Shown one piece after another: positions 15,664-23,882 of a stretch of 64,000 nucleotides of DNA. Every line of letters begins with the position of its first letter. The stretch's first letter is position 1. The stretch is from Nitrospirota bacterium (GTDB taxonomy: Bacteria > Nitrospirota > Thermodesulfovibrionia > Thermodesulfovibrionales > JdFR-88), in assembly GCA_014874185.1 (NCBI GenBank), contig JACWAF010000013.1, forward strand, positions 1 to 64,000. The letters are read 5' to 3'. The notes beneath the pieces were generated by a model that saw only the letters and a list, made by a program, of their open reading frames with translations, searched no databases and had not been told where the DNA came from. Position numbers and translations under genes: made by a program.

Positions 15664-17373
15664 TTACAACTCATATTTTCTCTCATATCCGCGCGGTGTG
15701 ACCATGTGCCGCCCAAGGCGGCGTGTATTTGAGTTGCCGATTATGACCGTGCTGTGCATATCTATATTTTGGGAGAGCATCGAGGCAAGAGTAGTTATAG
15801 TGACTTCCTCGCCATCTCTCATCGCGCCGCGCACGATGCCGACGAGGGTATTGGGCGCGCGGTGGGCGGAGATTATCTCCCTTGCCCTTTCGATCTGCTT
15901 CGCCCTCCCCTTGCTCTTAGGGTTATAGAGGACGATGACGAAATCCGCCCGGGCCGCGGCGGAGAGCCTCTCTTCTATCTGCTCCCATGGGGTGAGCCTG
16001 TCCGACAGGCTTATCGCTGCGAAATCGTGCATCAGGGGCGCGCCTAATTTGGATGCGCAGGCGTTCAGGGCAGAAATACCGGGAATGACATCCACATCCA
16101 CGTCCGCGCCCATCGATTCGACCACATCGAAGATAAGCCCCGCCATCCCGTATATGCCGGGATCGCCCCCGCTTATGACGGAGACCTTTTTGCCTTCCAG
16201 CGCAAGCGAAACCGCCATTTTCGCCCTGTCCACTTCCTGGGTCATCGCCGACGAGATTATTTCCTTGCCGTCCAGAAGCGGGGCTATCTGGTCCAGGTAA
16301 GATTTATATCCGATCACGACCGCCGATTCCCGGATAGCCGCCATGGCGTGCGGGGTCATGTGCGAAAGTCCTCCCGGGCCGGTGCCTATAACGAACAGCC
16401 TGTTGGAATTCTTTTGGGCGAGCGCCAGGGTGAGATTGCCTGTTTTCTTTTTCCTTATGAGGAGGTCTTTCCGGCCGGAAGCCAGGATGGCCGCCGGTTC
16501 CGCCACGGCCTGCGCGCCAAGCGCCCTCATGGCCGCATCGGATTTTTTCACTCCGGAAACTGAATTAAGCTCTTCGGAAGTAAAACCGGCAAGCCTGATT
16601 CCATGCCTGAGCGCAAAGGCCTTCAGCCCCTCCTCGCAGAGTTTCTTTTCATGCGTGGCGATCAGATTTAAAGACAAAGGCGAAAAGCCCCCATTTATGA
16701 GAAAGTCCTTGACCGCACTCTCGATCTCATCAAGCCCGGTGCCCGAATTCAGCCCCATGCCAAGGACAAGGTTCCCCGGCCTCAGGAAAAGGGCATCCGA
16801 GTTATACAGACGGTTAGAGATGACAGCATCGGCCCCGGAGGGAATGGTTGCGCGCTCATAGTCTTCCGGCAGACCGGGATTATTCAGGTCGGAGTAGACC
16901 GTGAGCCTGCCTTTTTCGATATGCCCGGCGGAGACCTTCGGCAGTATCTCCGGATTTTCCATTAAAAGTTCATTTTCAGCGGCGAAGAGGTCTATCGCAT
17001 AAAGGGAGTGCAGGTCGGTTGCCGTACTTATAACGGGGTTGCCTTTGGTGAAAGCGGCTATTTTTTTTGACAGGGCGTTGGCCCCTCCGGCGTGACCGGA
17101 GAGCAGGCTGATTATATTTTCGCCTTTTTCATCTATTGCAATGATGGCCGGGTCTTCGGTCTTGGATTTGATGAAGGGGGCTATCGCGCGGACCGCTATT
17201 CCAGTTGCCCCAATGAATGCAATTGCACCCGCCTCATCCCAAATGCTTCCGGCCAGACCTTTTTTAAATCTGGCCAGTTCAGCTTCGGGAAATAATGATT
17301 CCTTCAATTCCCGCGCAAGCCGGAGGCCGCCCGCGGTTATATAGATTAGAAAAAGCCTATTTCCTCGCGCCAT
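15664..17373 (-). CDS. cbiGH: CbiG-CbiH fusion: cobalt-precorrin-5A hydrolase / cobalt-precorrin-3B C17-methyltransferase
   Basis: About 569 residues from the start MARGNRLFLIYITAGG; a longer frame to 17427 only adds a basic leader inside cbiF. Residues 1-310 are CbiG, which opens the delta-lactone and releases acetaldehyde: FIGATGIAVRAIAP, SLLSGHAGGAN, VLGMGLNSGT and the C-terminal half. Residues 330-569 are the SAM-dependent CbiH/CobJ: FVIGTGPGGLSHMT, ISGGDPGIYGMAG, PGISALNACASKLGAPLMHD. The fusion is known elsewhere and supports the early-cobalt anaerobic route. It is the last gene of the cob operon and overlaps cbiF by 17 bases. Confidence 0.92.
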   Translation of the reverse strand: MARGNRLFLIYITAGGLRLARELKESLFPEAELARFKKGLAGSIWDEAGAIAFIGATGIAVRAIAPFIKSKTEDPAIIAIDEKGENIISLLSGHAGGANALSKKIAAFTKGNPVISTATDLHSLYAIDLFAAENELLMENPEILPKVSAGHIEKGRLTVYSDLNNPGLPEDYERATIPSGADAVISNRLYNSDALFLRPGNLVLGMGLNSGTGLDEIESAVKDFLINGGFSPLSLNLIATHEKKLCEEGLKAFALRHGIRLAGFTSEELNSVSGVKKSDAAMRALGAQAVAEPAAILASGRKDLLIRKKKTGNLTLALAQKNSNRLFVIGTGPGGLSHMTPHAMAAIRESAVVIGYKSYLDQIAPLLDGKEIISSAMTQEVDRAKMAVSLALEGKKVSVISGGDPGIYGMAGLIFDVVESMGADVDVDVIPGISALNACASKLGAPLMHDFAAISLSDRLTPWEQIEERLSAAARADFVIVLYNPKSKGRAKQIERAREIISAHRAPNTLVGIVRGAMRDGEEVTITTLASMLSQNIDMHSTVIIGNSNTRRLGRHMVTPRGYERKYEL

Positions 17374-18115
17374 GGCTGAAATTCCTGTCGTAGAGTTTCG
17401 ACGACGTGCCCCCGCCCGTTTTTCCAAACCCTATCGTCCGCCCCACGTAGATGAGGGCGGTCTTCTTTATGCCGGCATCCTTTATCTTTTGCGCGATATC
17501 GCCGATATTGCCCTCAATAATCCGCTCCTCCGGCCAGGAGGCGCGCTCGATTACGCTGACAGGCGTTTCCGCCGGATAGCCTCCTTCTAAAAGGTCCGCC
17601 ATCACCTTTTCTATCAGCCCCACAGAGAGGAATATCACCATGGTTGCCCCGTGAGAGGCAAGCGAGGCGATGGACTCGCTCTCCGGCACGGGAGTCCTTC
17701 CGGCGGCGCGCGTCACGATGACCGTCTGAGAGACCTTCGGGACCGTAAGCTCCTGCCCCAGTGCGGCCGCCCCGGCGGCAAGCGAAGAGACGCCAGGCAC
17801 CACCTCGCATCCTATTCCCGCTTTTTTCAATATCCTTATCTGCTCGGTGATGGCACTGTAAAAAGAGATATCGCCCGAGTGGAGACGCACGGTCTTCCTG
17901 CCCGCGTTTGCCGACTTGACGAGCATGTCAGTTATCTCTTCAAGGCTCATCCCGGCGGAATCGTGCAATTCCGCTTTGAGCCCGTCAATAAGAGCGGGGT
18001 TCACCAGGCTGCCCGCGTACACGACGACCTCCGCACTGTCCAGGAGCCTGCGCCCCTTCAGGGTTATAAGCTCCGGGTCTCCGGGGCCCGCCCCCACAAA
18101 GGACACTTTTCTCAT
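17357..18115 (-). CDS. cbiF: cobalt-precorrin-4 C11-methyltransferase
   Basis: A 252-residue tetrapyrrole methylase using SAM to methylate C11. It opens with VSFVGAGPGDPELITLKG, has VYAGSLVNP near residue 33, RLHSGDISFYSAITEQ near 98 and PGVSSLAAGAAALGQELT near 125, features specific to CobM/CbiF. Adjacent genes overlap on both sides in the cobalamin operon. Confidence 0.94.
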   Translation of the reverse strand: MRKVSFVGAGPGDPELITLKGRRLLDSAEVVVYAGSLVNPALIDGLKAELHDSAGMSLEEITDMLVKSANAGRKTVRLHSGDISFYSAITEQIRILKKAGIGCEVVPGVSSLAAGAAALGQELTVPKVSQTVIVTRAAGRTPVPESESIASLASHGATMVIFLSVGLIEKVMADLLEGGYPAETPVSVIERASWPEERIIEGNIGDIAQKIKDAGIKKTALIYVGRTIGFGKTGGGTSSKLYDRNFSHGARK

Positions 18116-18825
18116 TTCTTCCTCACTATTATGGTGGAAAAATAATCAAGGTCGCCCTGCTCTACATCCGGAACGGACTTCACGATCTCCCCTTCCATCC
18201 CGGCGCGGCAGACATAGACGGCCTTGTCCAGAAGCCCGTTTTTATCCAATGCTTTTTTAATCTCATCCATCACGCTGTGCACCTTCATAAGCACAACCGT
18301 ATCGAAATCCCGGAGTGCGGCCTCGAAATCATTTATGTACGTGGCCGCCGCCTTTATATAGGTTGCAGGGAGAATGGCCACCTTATCTCCCGAAAGGGCC
18401 AGCTGCCGCCCCGCCCTGGCGCTGGCCGCGGTTATGGAGCTTACGCCGGGAATTATCTCCGATTTGGTATCAGGAGCAAGGTCAAGAACAGCGCTGTAAA
18501 GATGAAAGAAGGTGCTGTAGAGTGTGGGGTCGCCAAGGGTTATGAAGGCCACGTCCCCGTCCTCCAGACATTCAAGCACCTCTTTTGCCGCGCCCCGGAA
18601 GGACTCTCTCGCCAGGTCTTTTTTCATCGGGAAATGCAGGGAGAGGATTTTTTTCCCGTTTAAAGGGACGGCCTTTTCAGCTATGGAAAGGGCCATGCTC
18701 TCGCCGCCCTCTCTCCCTTTGGGAACCGCTACGCATTTTGAGTCTTTCAGTACTCTTACGGCTTTCAACGTGAGGAGTTCGGGATCGCCAGGCCCTACTC
18801 CTACAGCATATAAGATGCCTTTCAT
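18112..18825 (-). CDS. cbiL: cobalt-precorrin-2 C20-methyltransferase
   Basis: A 237-residue tetrapyrrole methylase adding a methyl group at C20 of cobalt-precorrin-2. It has YAVGVGPGDPELLTLKAVRV, CVAVPKGREGG (the CobI/CbiL-type loop), TLGDPTLYSTFFHL near residue 95 and PGVSSITAASARAGRQLA near 124. It overlaps its neighbours by 4 bases on each side. Confidence 0.94.
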   Translation of the reverse strand: MKGILYAVGVGPGDPELLTLKAVRVLKDSKCVAVPKGREGGESMALSIAEKAVPLNGKKILSLHFPMKKDLARESFRGAAKEVLECLEDGDVAFITLGDPTLYSTFFHLYSAVLDLAPDTKSEIIPGVSSITAASARAGRQLALSGDKVAILPATYIKAAATYINDFEAALRDFDTVVLMKVHSVMDEIKKALDKNGLLDKAVYVCRAGMEGEIVKSVPDVEQGDLDYFSTIIVRKK

Positions 18826-20027
18826 CTTTCAGCCCTTATTATGAATACGGGGTTCAGGGCCTTCATGTAATGGCCAGCCCCCACCGGCCCTGACCTTGCG
18901 ATTGAGACCGAGGCGACATCAAAACTGAAAGAATTTTCCTTTAACGAGTCCATCGCCGAATTGAGGTTTTGAAGGGTGATTGCCGCGATCACGATTATTC
19001 CTTTCTGCATCACGCCTGAGAGGTGGCTTATTATCGCTTCCATTTTTCCGCCTGAGCCGCCAATGAATACCCTGTCCGGCGCGGGTATTCCGGAAAGCGC
19101 CCCGGGTGCCTCGCCCTCAACCAGGCTGATCCCTTCGACGTAAAACCTCCTCATGTTCTCTCGCATATTAGCAACCTGCACCGGGTCTTTCTCCACCGCG
19201 AACACCTCCAGTGCCGGAGAGAGCCTTTTGGCCTCGATCGAGACCGAACCGGAGCCCGCGCCTATGTCCCACAGAACGCCCTTAAGCGGCAATCTCAATT
19301 TATGCAGTATCACCGCCCTTACCTCGTCCTTGGTTATAAGCCCGCGCGTATGCTGGAACTCGCTTTCGGCCAGCCCGAAGACGGCATCCTCATTGGGTAT
19401 ACTTCTTACTATCATAAGATTGGGTTCGCTGAAGTTTCCGGCTGCGAGTTCGGCGGGACTTCCTGTAAATATGGATTCATCAGGATAGCCCAATCTCTGG
19501 AGCATAGATACCACGCTGTCTTCCGGCAGATATGGGGCGAGCGCGCCGGGGGTGTTTTCTCCCCCGGTCAGGATAACTATTTTGGGGTGGATACGGCAAA
19601 GCTGCGTTAAATCCCCTTTTGCCCATTCGCGCCTCTTCTGCCCGTGCAGGCTTAAGAAGAACGCGTCCTCCCAGGTCTCTTTTATCCCGGCGAATGCAAG
19701 CTGCATGGATGAGATGGCCGGATAGATCTCAATTTCGTCCTTAGGAAACCGGTTCAGTATCCTGGTGGCTATCCCGAAGAACAGCGGGTCTCCGGATGCA
19801 AGCACCGAGACCTCGCGATCAACCCCGTTCAAATAGGAGAAGGTGTCGTCCAGTTTATTTACAACCTTGCACTTCTCTTTCAATCCCTCCGGGAGATCCA
19901 GACTGCAAAACAGGTCATATAGCCTTTGGGAGGCAAGTATCTCTTCCGACCCGTTCAAGGCCTGAATGGCCCGCTGGTTTAAAGGCTCTCCAGGGCCAAT
20001 CCCAATTATATGGACCTTCCTACTCAC
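18822..20027 (-). CDS. cbiET: bifunctional cobalt-precorrin C5/C15-methyltransferase and decarboxylase (CbiE-CbiT)
   Basis: A 401-residue fusion, as in CobL. The N-terminal CbiE methylase has HIIGIGPGEPLNQRAIQAL and LASGDPLFFGIATRI. The C-terminal CbiT has GLITKDEVRAVILHKLRL near residue 225, then the SAM-binding LWDIGAGSGSVSIEAKRLSP, VFAVEKDP and RVFIGGSGGKM. It methylates C5 and C15 and removes the acetate carboxyl at C12. Fourth from last in the operon; overlaps cbiD by 8 bases. Confidence 0.94.
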   Translation of the reverse strand: MSRKVHIIGIGPGEPLNQRAIQALNGSEEILASQRLYDLFCSLDLPEGLKEKCKVVNKLDDTFSYLNGVDREVSVLASGDPLFFGIATRILNRFPKDEIEIYPAISSMQLAFAGIKETWEDAFFLSLHGQKRREWAKGDLTQLCRIHPKIVILTGGENTPGALAPYLPEDSVVSMLQRLGYPDESIFTGSPAELAAGNFSEPNLMIVRSIPNEDAVFGLAESEFQHTRGLITKDEVRAVILHKLRLPLKGVLWDIGAGSGSVSIEAKRLSPALEVFAVEKDPVQVANMRENMRRFYVEGISLVEGEAPGALSGIPAPDRVFIGGSGGKMEAIISHLSGVMQKGIIVIAAITLQNLNSAMDSLKENSFSFDVASVSIARSGPVGAGHYMKALNPVFIIRAER

Positions 20028-21093
20028 TCTCCGCGATTATCTCCCCCGCATAGGATACAAGGCACGCCGTAACGGGTATATGCGAAATGCTATTCCCATA
20101 TCCTGCCGCCTTCGCGCAGACATCCTGAAGCCATTTGCCTTCCGTTATCTCCTCCAGCATCTCCCTCGCGGTATTGTAATGCCTCTGCGGAATGGGCACG
20201 CCCATCTTGATGAGAAAATCCCTTGCCCTCTCTACATCCAGCGCCCCGGCCCTTACGTGCGTGTCCGGAGTGGACATGGCTATCTTCACCATCTTCGCCC
20301 ACTGTGCGGAGAGGTATATTCTATCAAAACCGCGCCTTCGGGCCTCAAGGAAGCTGAACTCCACGAAGTCCCCCATTAAGACATACGAGGCCTCCGGCAG
20401 ATTGTACTTTTTCATATGGGCAAGCTCGGACGCCCTGCCGGAAGAGACGGCTATTTCCTTAAGCCCCATCGCGCGGGCCACGTCCATACCGGCCGTTATT
20501 GTCGCCTTCCAGGCCTCATCGGACAAGGGTTTTACAATGCCCGTCGTCCCCAGAATGGACAGACCTCCGATGATCCCGAGCCTTTCGTTAAGGGTTTTTT
20601 TCGCAAGCTTCCCGCCGTCTTTCACCGAGATGGTTACCTGGACGTGACGGGCTTCTCCGGCTTCAACAAGCGCCTCCGTTACCGCTTCGTTTATCATCTT
20701 CCGGGGAACAGGATTTATCGCGGGCTCGCCTGGCGGTATGGCAAGCCCCGGCCTTGTGACCACCCCAACGCCGCTTCCGCCCTTGATGGAGATTTTTTCC
20801 GCCGAATTCACAAATTCCGCATGGGCGATTACCTCCGCCCCGTTCGTTATGTCCGGGTCGTCCCCGGCATCTTTTATCACCGATGCCATTGCCGGGTTGC
20901 CTGAGACCGCCTTCACCTTGAAATCCACACGCCTTCCGTCCGGGAATGGGATTTTTACCACACCCGCGAAAGGGAGTTTCATTAGAAGCATTGCGGCCGC
21001 CTTTGCCGCGGCGGACGCGCACGCCCCCGTTGTATAACCCGATCTAAGGCGATAACCCGATCTTAGGCGGCCCTTCTTCGCGTCGATGTTCAT
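20020..21093 (-). CDS. cbiD: cobalt-precorrin-5B C1-methyltransferase
   Basis: A 357-residue CbiD, found only in the anaerobic pathway. It has RSGYTTGACASAAAKAAAML at the N-terminus, GGSGVGVVTRPGLAIPPGEP near residue 100, GGLSILGTTGIVKPLSDEAW near 192 and a C-terminal H-x(n)-R region. The 18-bp N-terminal tandem duplication LRSGYR-LRSGYT (about 21039-21074) is unusual. Overlaps cbiO by 4 bases. Confidence 0.94.
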   Translation of the reverse strand: MNIDAKKGRLRSGYRLRSGYTTGACASAAAKAAAMLLMKLPFAGVVKIPFPDGRRVDFKVKAVSGNPAMASVIKDAGDDPDITNGAEVIAHAEFVNSAEKISIKGGSGVGVVTRPGLAIPPGEPAINPVPRKMINEAVTEALVEAGEARHVQVTISVKDGGKLAKKTLNERLGIIGGLSILGTTGIVKPLSDEAWKATITAGMDVARAMGLKEIAVSSGRASELAHMKKYNLPEASYVLMGDFVEFSFLEARRRGFDRIYLSAQWAKMVKIAMSTPDTHVRAGALDVERARDFLIKMGVPIPQRHYNTAREMLEEITEGKWLQDVCAKAAGYGNSISHIPVTACLVSYAGEIIAESE

Positions 21094-21935
21094 TTTTTAA
21101 AGATGTCCAGCAGGAGTCTCCTCGCCTCGCCCACGGTAAGAGGGAGTTTTTTATCTCCAAGCTCCAGGCCGTCTTCGTGTTTCAGCTTCCAGATAAGCTC
21201 GGCTATCTGGGGAAGCCTCAGCTTCACGTCGCGCATCTCCTCGGGCGCGGTGAAGACCTCTTCCGGCAGGCCGCCGCGCTTCAGTCTTCCACGGCTCAGT
21301 ATATACAGCCTGTCCAGAAAAAGGGGCACAAGCTCCACGCTGTGCGTGGCCATCACTATCGTAATGCCGCCCTCTTTGGAAAGCGAGGTCAAAAGCTCCA
21401 TCATCCTGTATTCGCCCATCGGATCAAGGCCAGCCGTGGGCTCGTCAAGAAGCAGTATCTCATGTCCCATGGCAAGCAGCCCGGCGATGGCGATGCGCTT
21501 TTTCTGGCCGAAGCTCAGGTGGTTTATCGTCTTCCCGGCGCTCCCATCCATCCCCACGGACTCGAGGGCTTTAGCCACGTTCCCTCTTATCTCGCTTTCT
21601 TCCATTCCCATGTTGAGCGGGCCGAATGAGACGTCCTCGAAGACGGTGGGGGCGAAGAGCTGGTCATCGGGGTTTTGAAACACGAGCCCCATCTTACGGT
21701 AGATGGTCTTCGGCGATAGCGTTTTTATGTCCTCCCCGTCCAGGCGCACGCCGCCGGAATAGTCCTTTATGATGCCGTCCATGATCTTGAGGAGAGTGGT
21801 CTTGCCGGAGCCGTTCGCCCCAAGGAGCCCGATAAATGCCCCTTTGGAGACAGCGAGGCTTATACCGGAAAGGGCCTCCGTGGCATCCGGGTAGCTGTAG
21901 GAGACGTCCTCTACGCGCAGCCTTATATCTTCCAC
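21090..21935 (-). CDS. cbiO: cobalt ECF transporter ATP-binding protein CbiO
   Basis: A 281-residue ABC ATPase. Walker A is LLGANGSGKTTLLKIMDG near residue 33; the Q-loop VFQNPDDQLFAPTVFEDV near 85 is typical of ECF importers; a Q-rich signature LSFGQKKRIAIAGLLAM sits near 140, with Walker B ILLLDEPTAGLDP and an ATHSVEL H-loop. It powers cobalt uptake with CbiQ. It overlaps cbiQ by 13 bases. The matching CbiM subunit is not in the window. Confidence 0.93.
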   Translation of the reverse strand: MEDIRLRVEDVSYSYPDATEALSGISLAVSKGAFIGLLGANGSGKTTLLKIMDGIIKDYSGGVRLDGEDIKTLSPKTIYRKMGLVFQNPDDQLFAPTVFEDVSFGPLNMGMEESEIRGNVAKALESVGMDGSAGKTINHLSFGQKKRIAIAGLLAMGHEILLLDEPTAGLDPMGEYRMMELLTSLSKEGGITIVMATHSVELVPLFLDRLYILSRGRLKRGGLPEEVFTAPEEMRDVKLRLPQIAELIWKLKHEDGLELGDKKLPLTVGEARRLLLDIFKK

Positions 21936-22642
21936 GCCAGCACCATTGCAACAATAAGGACCCCGGCCGCGAGGACCTGTTTTTTGCTCAGGGAGACGTC
22001 ACGCGCCATCGCGGGAAGGCTGCCCTCGTATCCCCGTTGCACCATCGAGGTGGAAACCGCCTGGGCCTGCTCGAACGCCTTTATCGTGAGGCTCCCGGCA
22101 AGGATCCCAAAGGAATTGAACGTGCGTTTCAGGTTAGAGTAGCCAAGCCTGTTCCTTTGGGAATAGAAGATGGTCTGCGCCGCCCCGAAGAAGACCTTTA
22201 TATACCGCTGGGCAAAGAGAGTTATCTCGATAAACTGTTTGGGGACCCTGAACCAGTCAAGCCCCCAGAGTATCTCGTGAAACGGTGTGGAAAATGTGAA
22301 CGCCATCAGCGCGCTTACGGCGGCAAGTATCCGCAGCATAAGCCTCAGGCCTTCAAGCATGCCGTCCCGGTATATGGCCGCATTCACCCCAAGGAGGCTG
22401 AACCCGGCCAGCTCATCGTGCCCGGAGAGGGACTTTATCAGAAAAAGCACGACCGCTATATAGAGCGGCTCCATCAGCCGGTGGAGGAGTTTTTTCGGGG
22501 GCACTTTGATAGCAAAGCAAAACGAAACGGAGGCCGCAAGCACGATCAGGTGAAACAGATAGCCCCTGCTTGTTATCACAAGCCCAAGGAGGACGGCAAA
22601 GAGCAGTATCTTTATTCTCGCGTCGAATTTAAAGCCCCTCAT
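21923..22642 (-). CDS. cbiQ: cobalt ECF transporter transmembrane protein CbiQ
   Basis: A 239-residue T-component with about five hydrophobic segments. The C-terminal coupling motifs are AVSTSMVQRGYEGSLP (the A-R-G type helix that docks on CbiO) and the earlier KAFEQAQ. It starts 4 bases inside the 3' end of the small CbiN-like gene and precedes cbiO, so the transport genes are embedded in the corrin synthesis operon. Confidence 0.9.
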   Translation of the reverse strand: MRGFKFDARIKILLFAVLLGLVITSRGYLFHLIVLAASVSFCFAIKVPPKKLLHRLMEPLYIAVVLFLIKSLSGHDELAGFSLLGVNAAIYRDGMLEGLRLMLRILAAVSALMAFTFSTPFHEILWGLDWFRVPKQFIEITLFAQRYIKVFFGAAQTIFYSQRNRLGYSNLKRTFNSFGILAGSLTIKAFEQAQAVSTSMVQRGYEGSLPAMARDVSLSKKQVLAAGVLIVAMVLAWKI

Positions 22643-22905
22643 CTCTTGTCCTTCTTCCTGCCCTTTTCGGCAAAGAGCATCCGGTAGAAATATCCCATCA
22701 TAAAGCCGCCCGCCGCGCCGGACACCGTGAAGACGAACAAAAGCATGTCTCCCGAAGGGTTTATGAGGGGAGTTGAAGCCGCCCTGCCGTGCTCCTGGGC
22801 CACCTTCTCCACCACCGTCTCATCCACCCCCTGCCATTGGCCTGCCAAAGAAGCCGCCGGAAGAGCCAGCGTTGCGAACAGGAGGAAGGCCATGACAAGT
22901 CTCAT
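22639..22905 (-). CDS. small two-helix membrane protein, CbiN-like cobalt transport component
   Basis: An 88-residue protein: signal-like helix 1-22 ending in SLAG, a soluble loop VDETVVEKVAQEHGRAAS, then one helix LLFVFTVSGAAGGFMMGYFY and a basic tail. Topology and position (just before cbiQ-cbiO) match the CbiN subunit, though sequence similarity to classical CbiN is not obvious to me. Start and stop overlap both neighbours. Confidence 0.6.
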   Translation of the reverse strand: MRLVMAFLLFATLALPAASLAGQWQGVDETVVEKVAQEHGRAASTPLINPSGDMLLFVFTVSGAAGGFMMGYFYRMLFAEKGRKKDKR

Positions 22906-23882
22906 TATTCTCCTTCCGCCAGTTTCAAAAGCGCGTTCACTATGGCGGCGGCCACCGTGCTGCCGCCCTTTCTGCCCAGACTGGTTATGAACGGGAAGCC
23001 CTCCGCGGCAAGCGCGGCCTTCGCCTCCACCGCCTTCACGAAGCCCACCGGCACGCCGACAACAAGAGCGGGGTTGGCCGTGCCCTCTTTTACGAGCCTG
23101 ATCGCGGCAATCAATGCGGTGGGGGCATTGCCGATTGCGACTATGCCGGTATCCGGGTTTTCTTTAAGGGCCATCTCGATGGCCCTCTCTGCCCGGGTGG
23201 GGGTGCCGTTTCCGTCCTGTGCTTTCTCCAGATAGCAGAACGCACGTGCGCCGAAACGCGAGAGTGTCTTCCGGTTTATCCCGGCGCGAACCATCTCGAC
23301 ATCCGTCAGGATGCCCCTGCCGTCCCGTATCGCCCTTATGCCTTCCTCCACCGCATAAGGATGGAAGAGCAGGGTCTTTTTGAACTCGAAATCCGCCGTG
23401 GCGTGTATCACCCTCTGCACAACGGGTTTTATCATCGGCGGCAGGTCATCAAGGTCCAGTTCGCGCTCGATCTTCTCAAAACTGAGCCGTTCGATCTCTG
23501 ATGGGCTTATTCCCCGCGCGGCCCTCACGCGCTCTTTGGCCACATTGATAAGCTCCGCAGGGATGCCAAGGGGCTCTGTATACAGGAACTCTATCTGCGG
23601 ATACCTGGCGCGCGCCCTGGCGATTATCTCCGGGATGTCCTTGGTCACATGGACGCCCGGTGAGATGAAAAACGGGTGCACGATTATCCGGGCCGGTTCT
23701 GCCAGGGCCGCTTTCTCTATGGTCTCCTCAAGGCCCGGAGTTTCAAACTGAAGATAGGCCGCCTTCACCATCCCCTCTTCGCCCTCGCCATACAGGGCGT
23801 TCTCCAGGAGTTTCCCGGCCAGTTCCATGCGGTTTGCGTCTTTCTTCGGGCTTCCGTGCCCAACAAGTATCACTATCTCCAA
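22905..23882 (-). CDS. cbiXC: CbiX-CbiC fusion: sirohydrochlorin cobaltochelatase / cobalt-precorrin-8 methylmutase
   Basis: A 325-residue fusion. The N-terminal ~110 residues are the small CbiX-type chelatase, with LVGHGSPKKDANR near the start and IVHPFFISPGVHVTKDIPE near 85; the two histidines position cobalt. The C-terminal ~190 residues are CbiC/CobH: VVQRVIHATADFEFKKTLLF, TDVEMVRAGINR, AIGNAPTALI and VGVPVGFVKAVEAK. It joins the first and a late step of corrin ring formation in one polypeptide. Overlaps cbiA by 10 bases. Confidence 0.9.
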   Translation of the reverse strand: MEIVILVGHGSPKKDANRMELAGKLLENALYGEGEEGMVKAAYLQFETPGLEETIEKAALAEPARIIVHPFFISPGVHVTKDIPEIIARARARYPQIEFLYTEPLGIPAELINVAKERVRAARGISPSEIERLSFEKIERELDLDDLPPMIKPVVQRVIHATADFEFKKTLLFHPYAVEEGIRAIRDGRGILTDVEMVRAGINRKTLSRFGARAFCYLEKAQDGNGTPTRAERAIEMALKENPDTGIVAIGNAPTALIAAIRLVKEGTANPALVVGVPVGFVKAVEAKAALAAEGFPFITSLGRKGGSTVAAAIVNALLKLAEGE

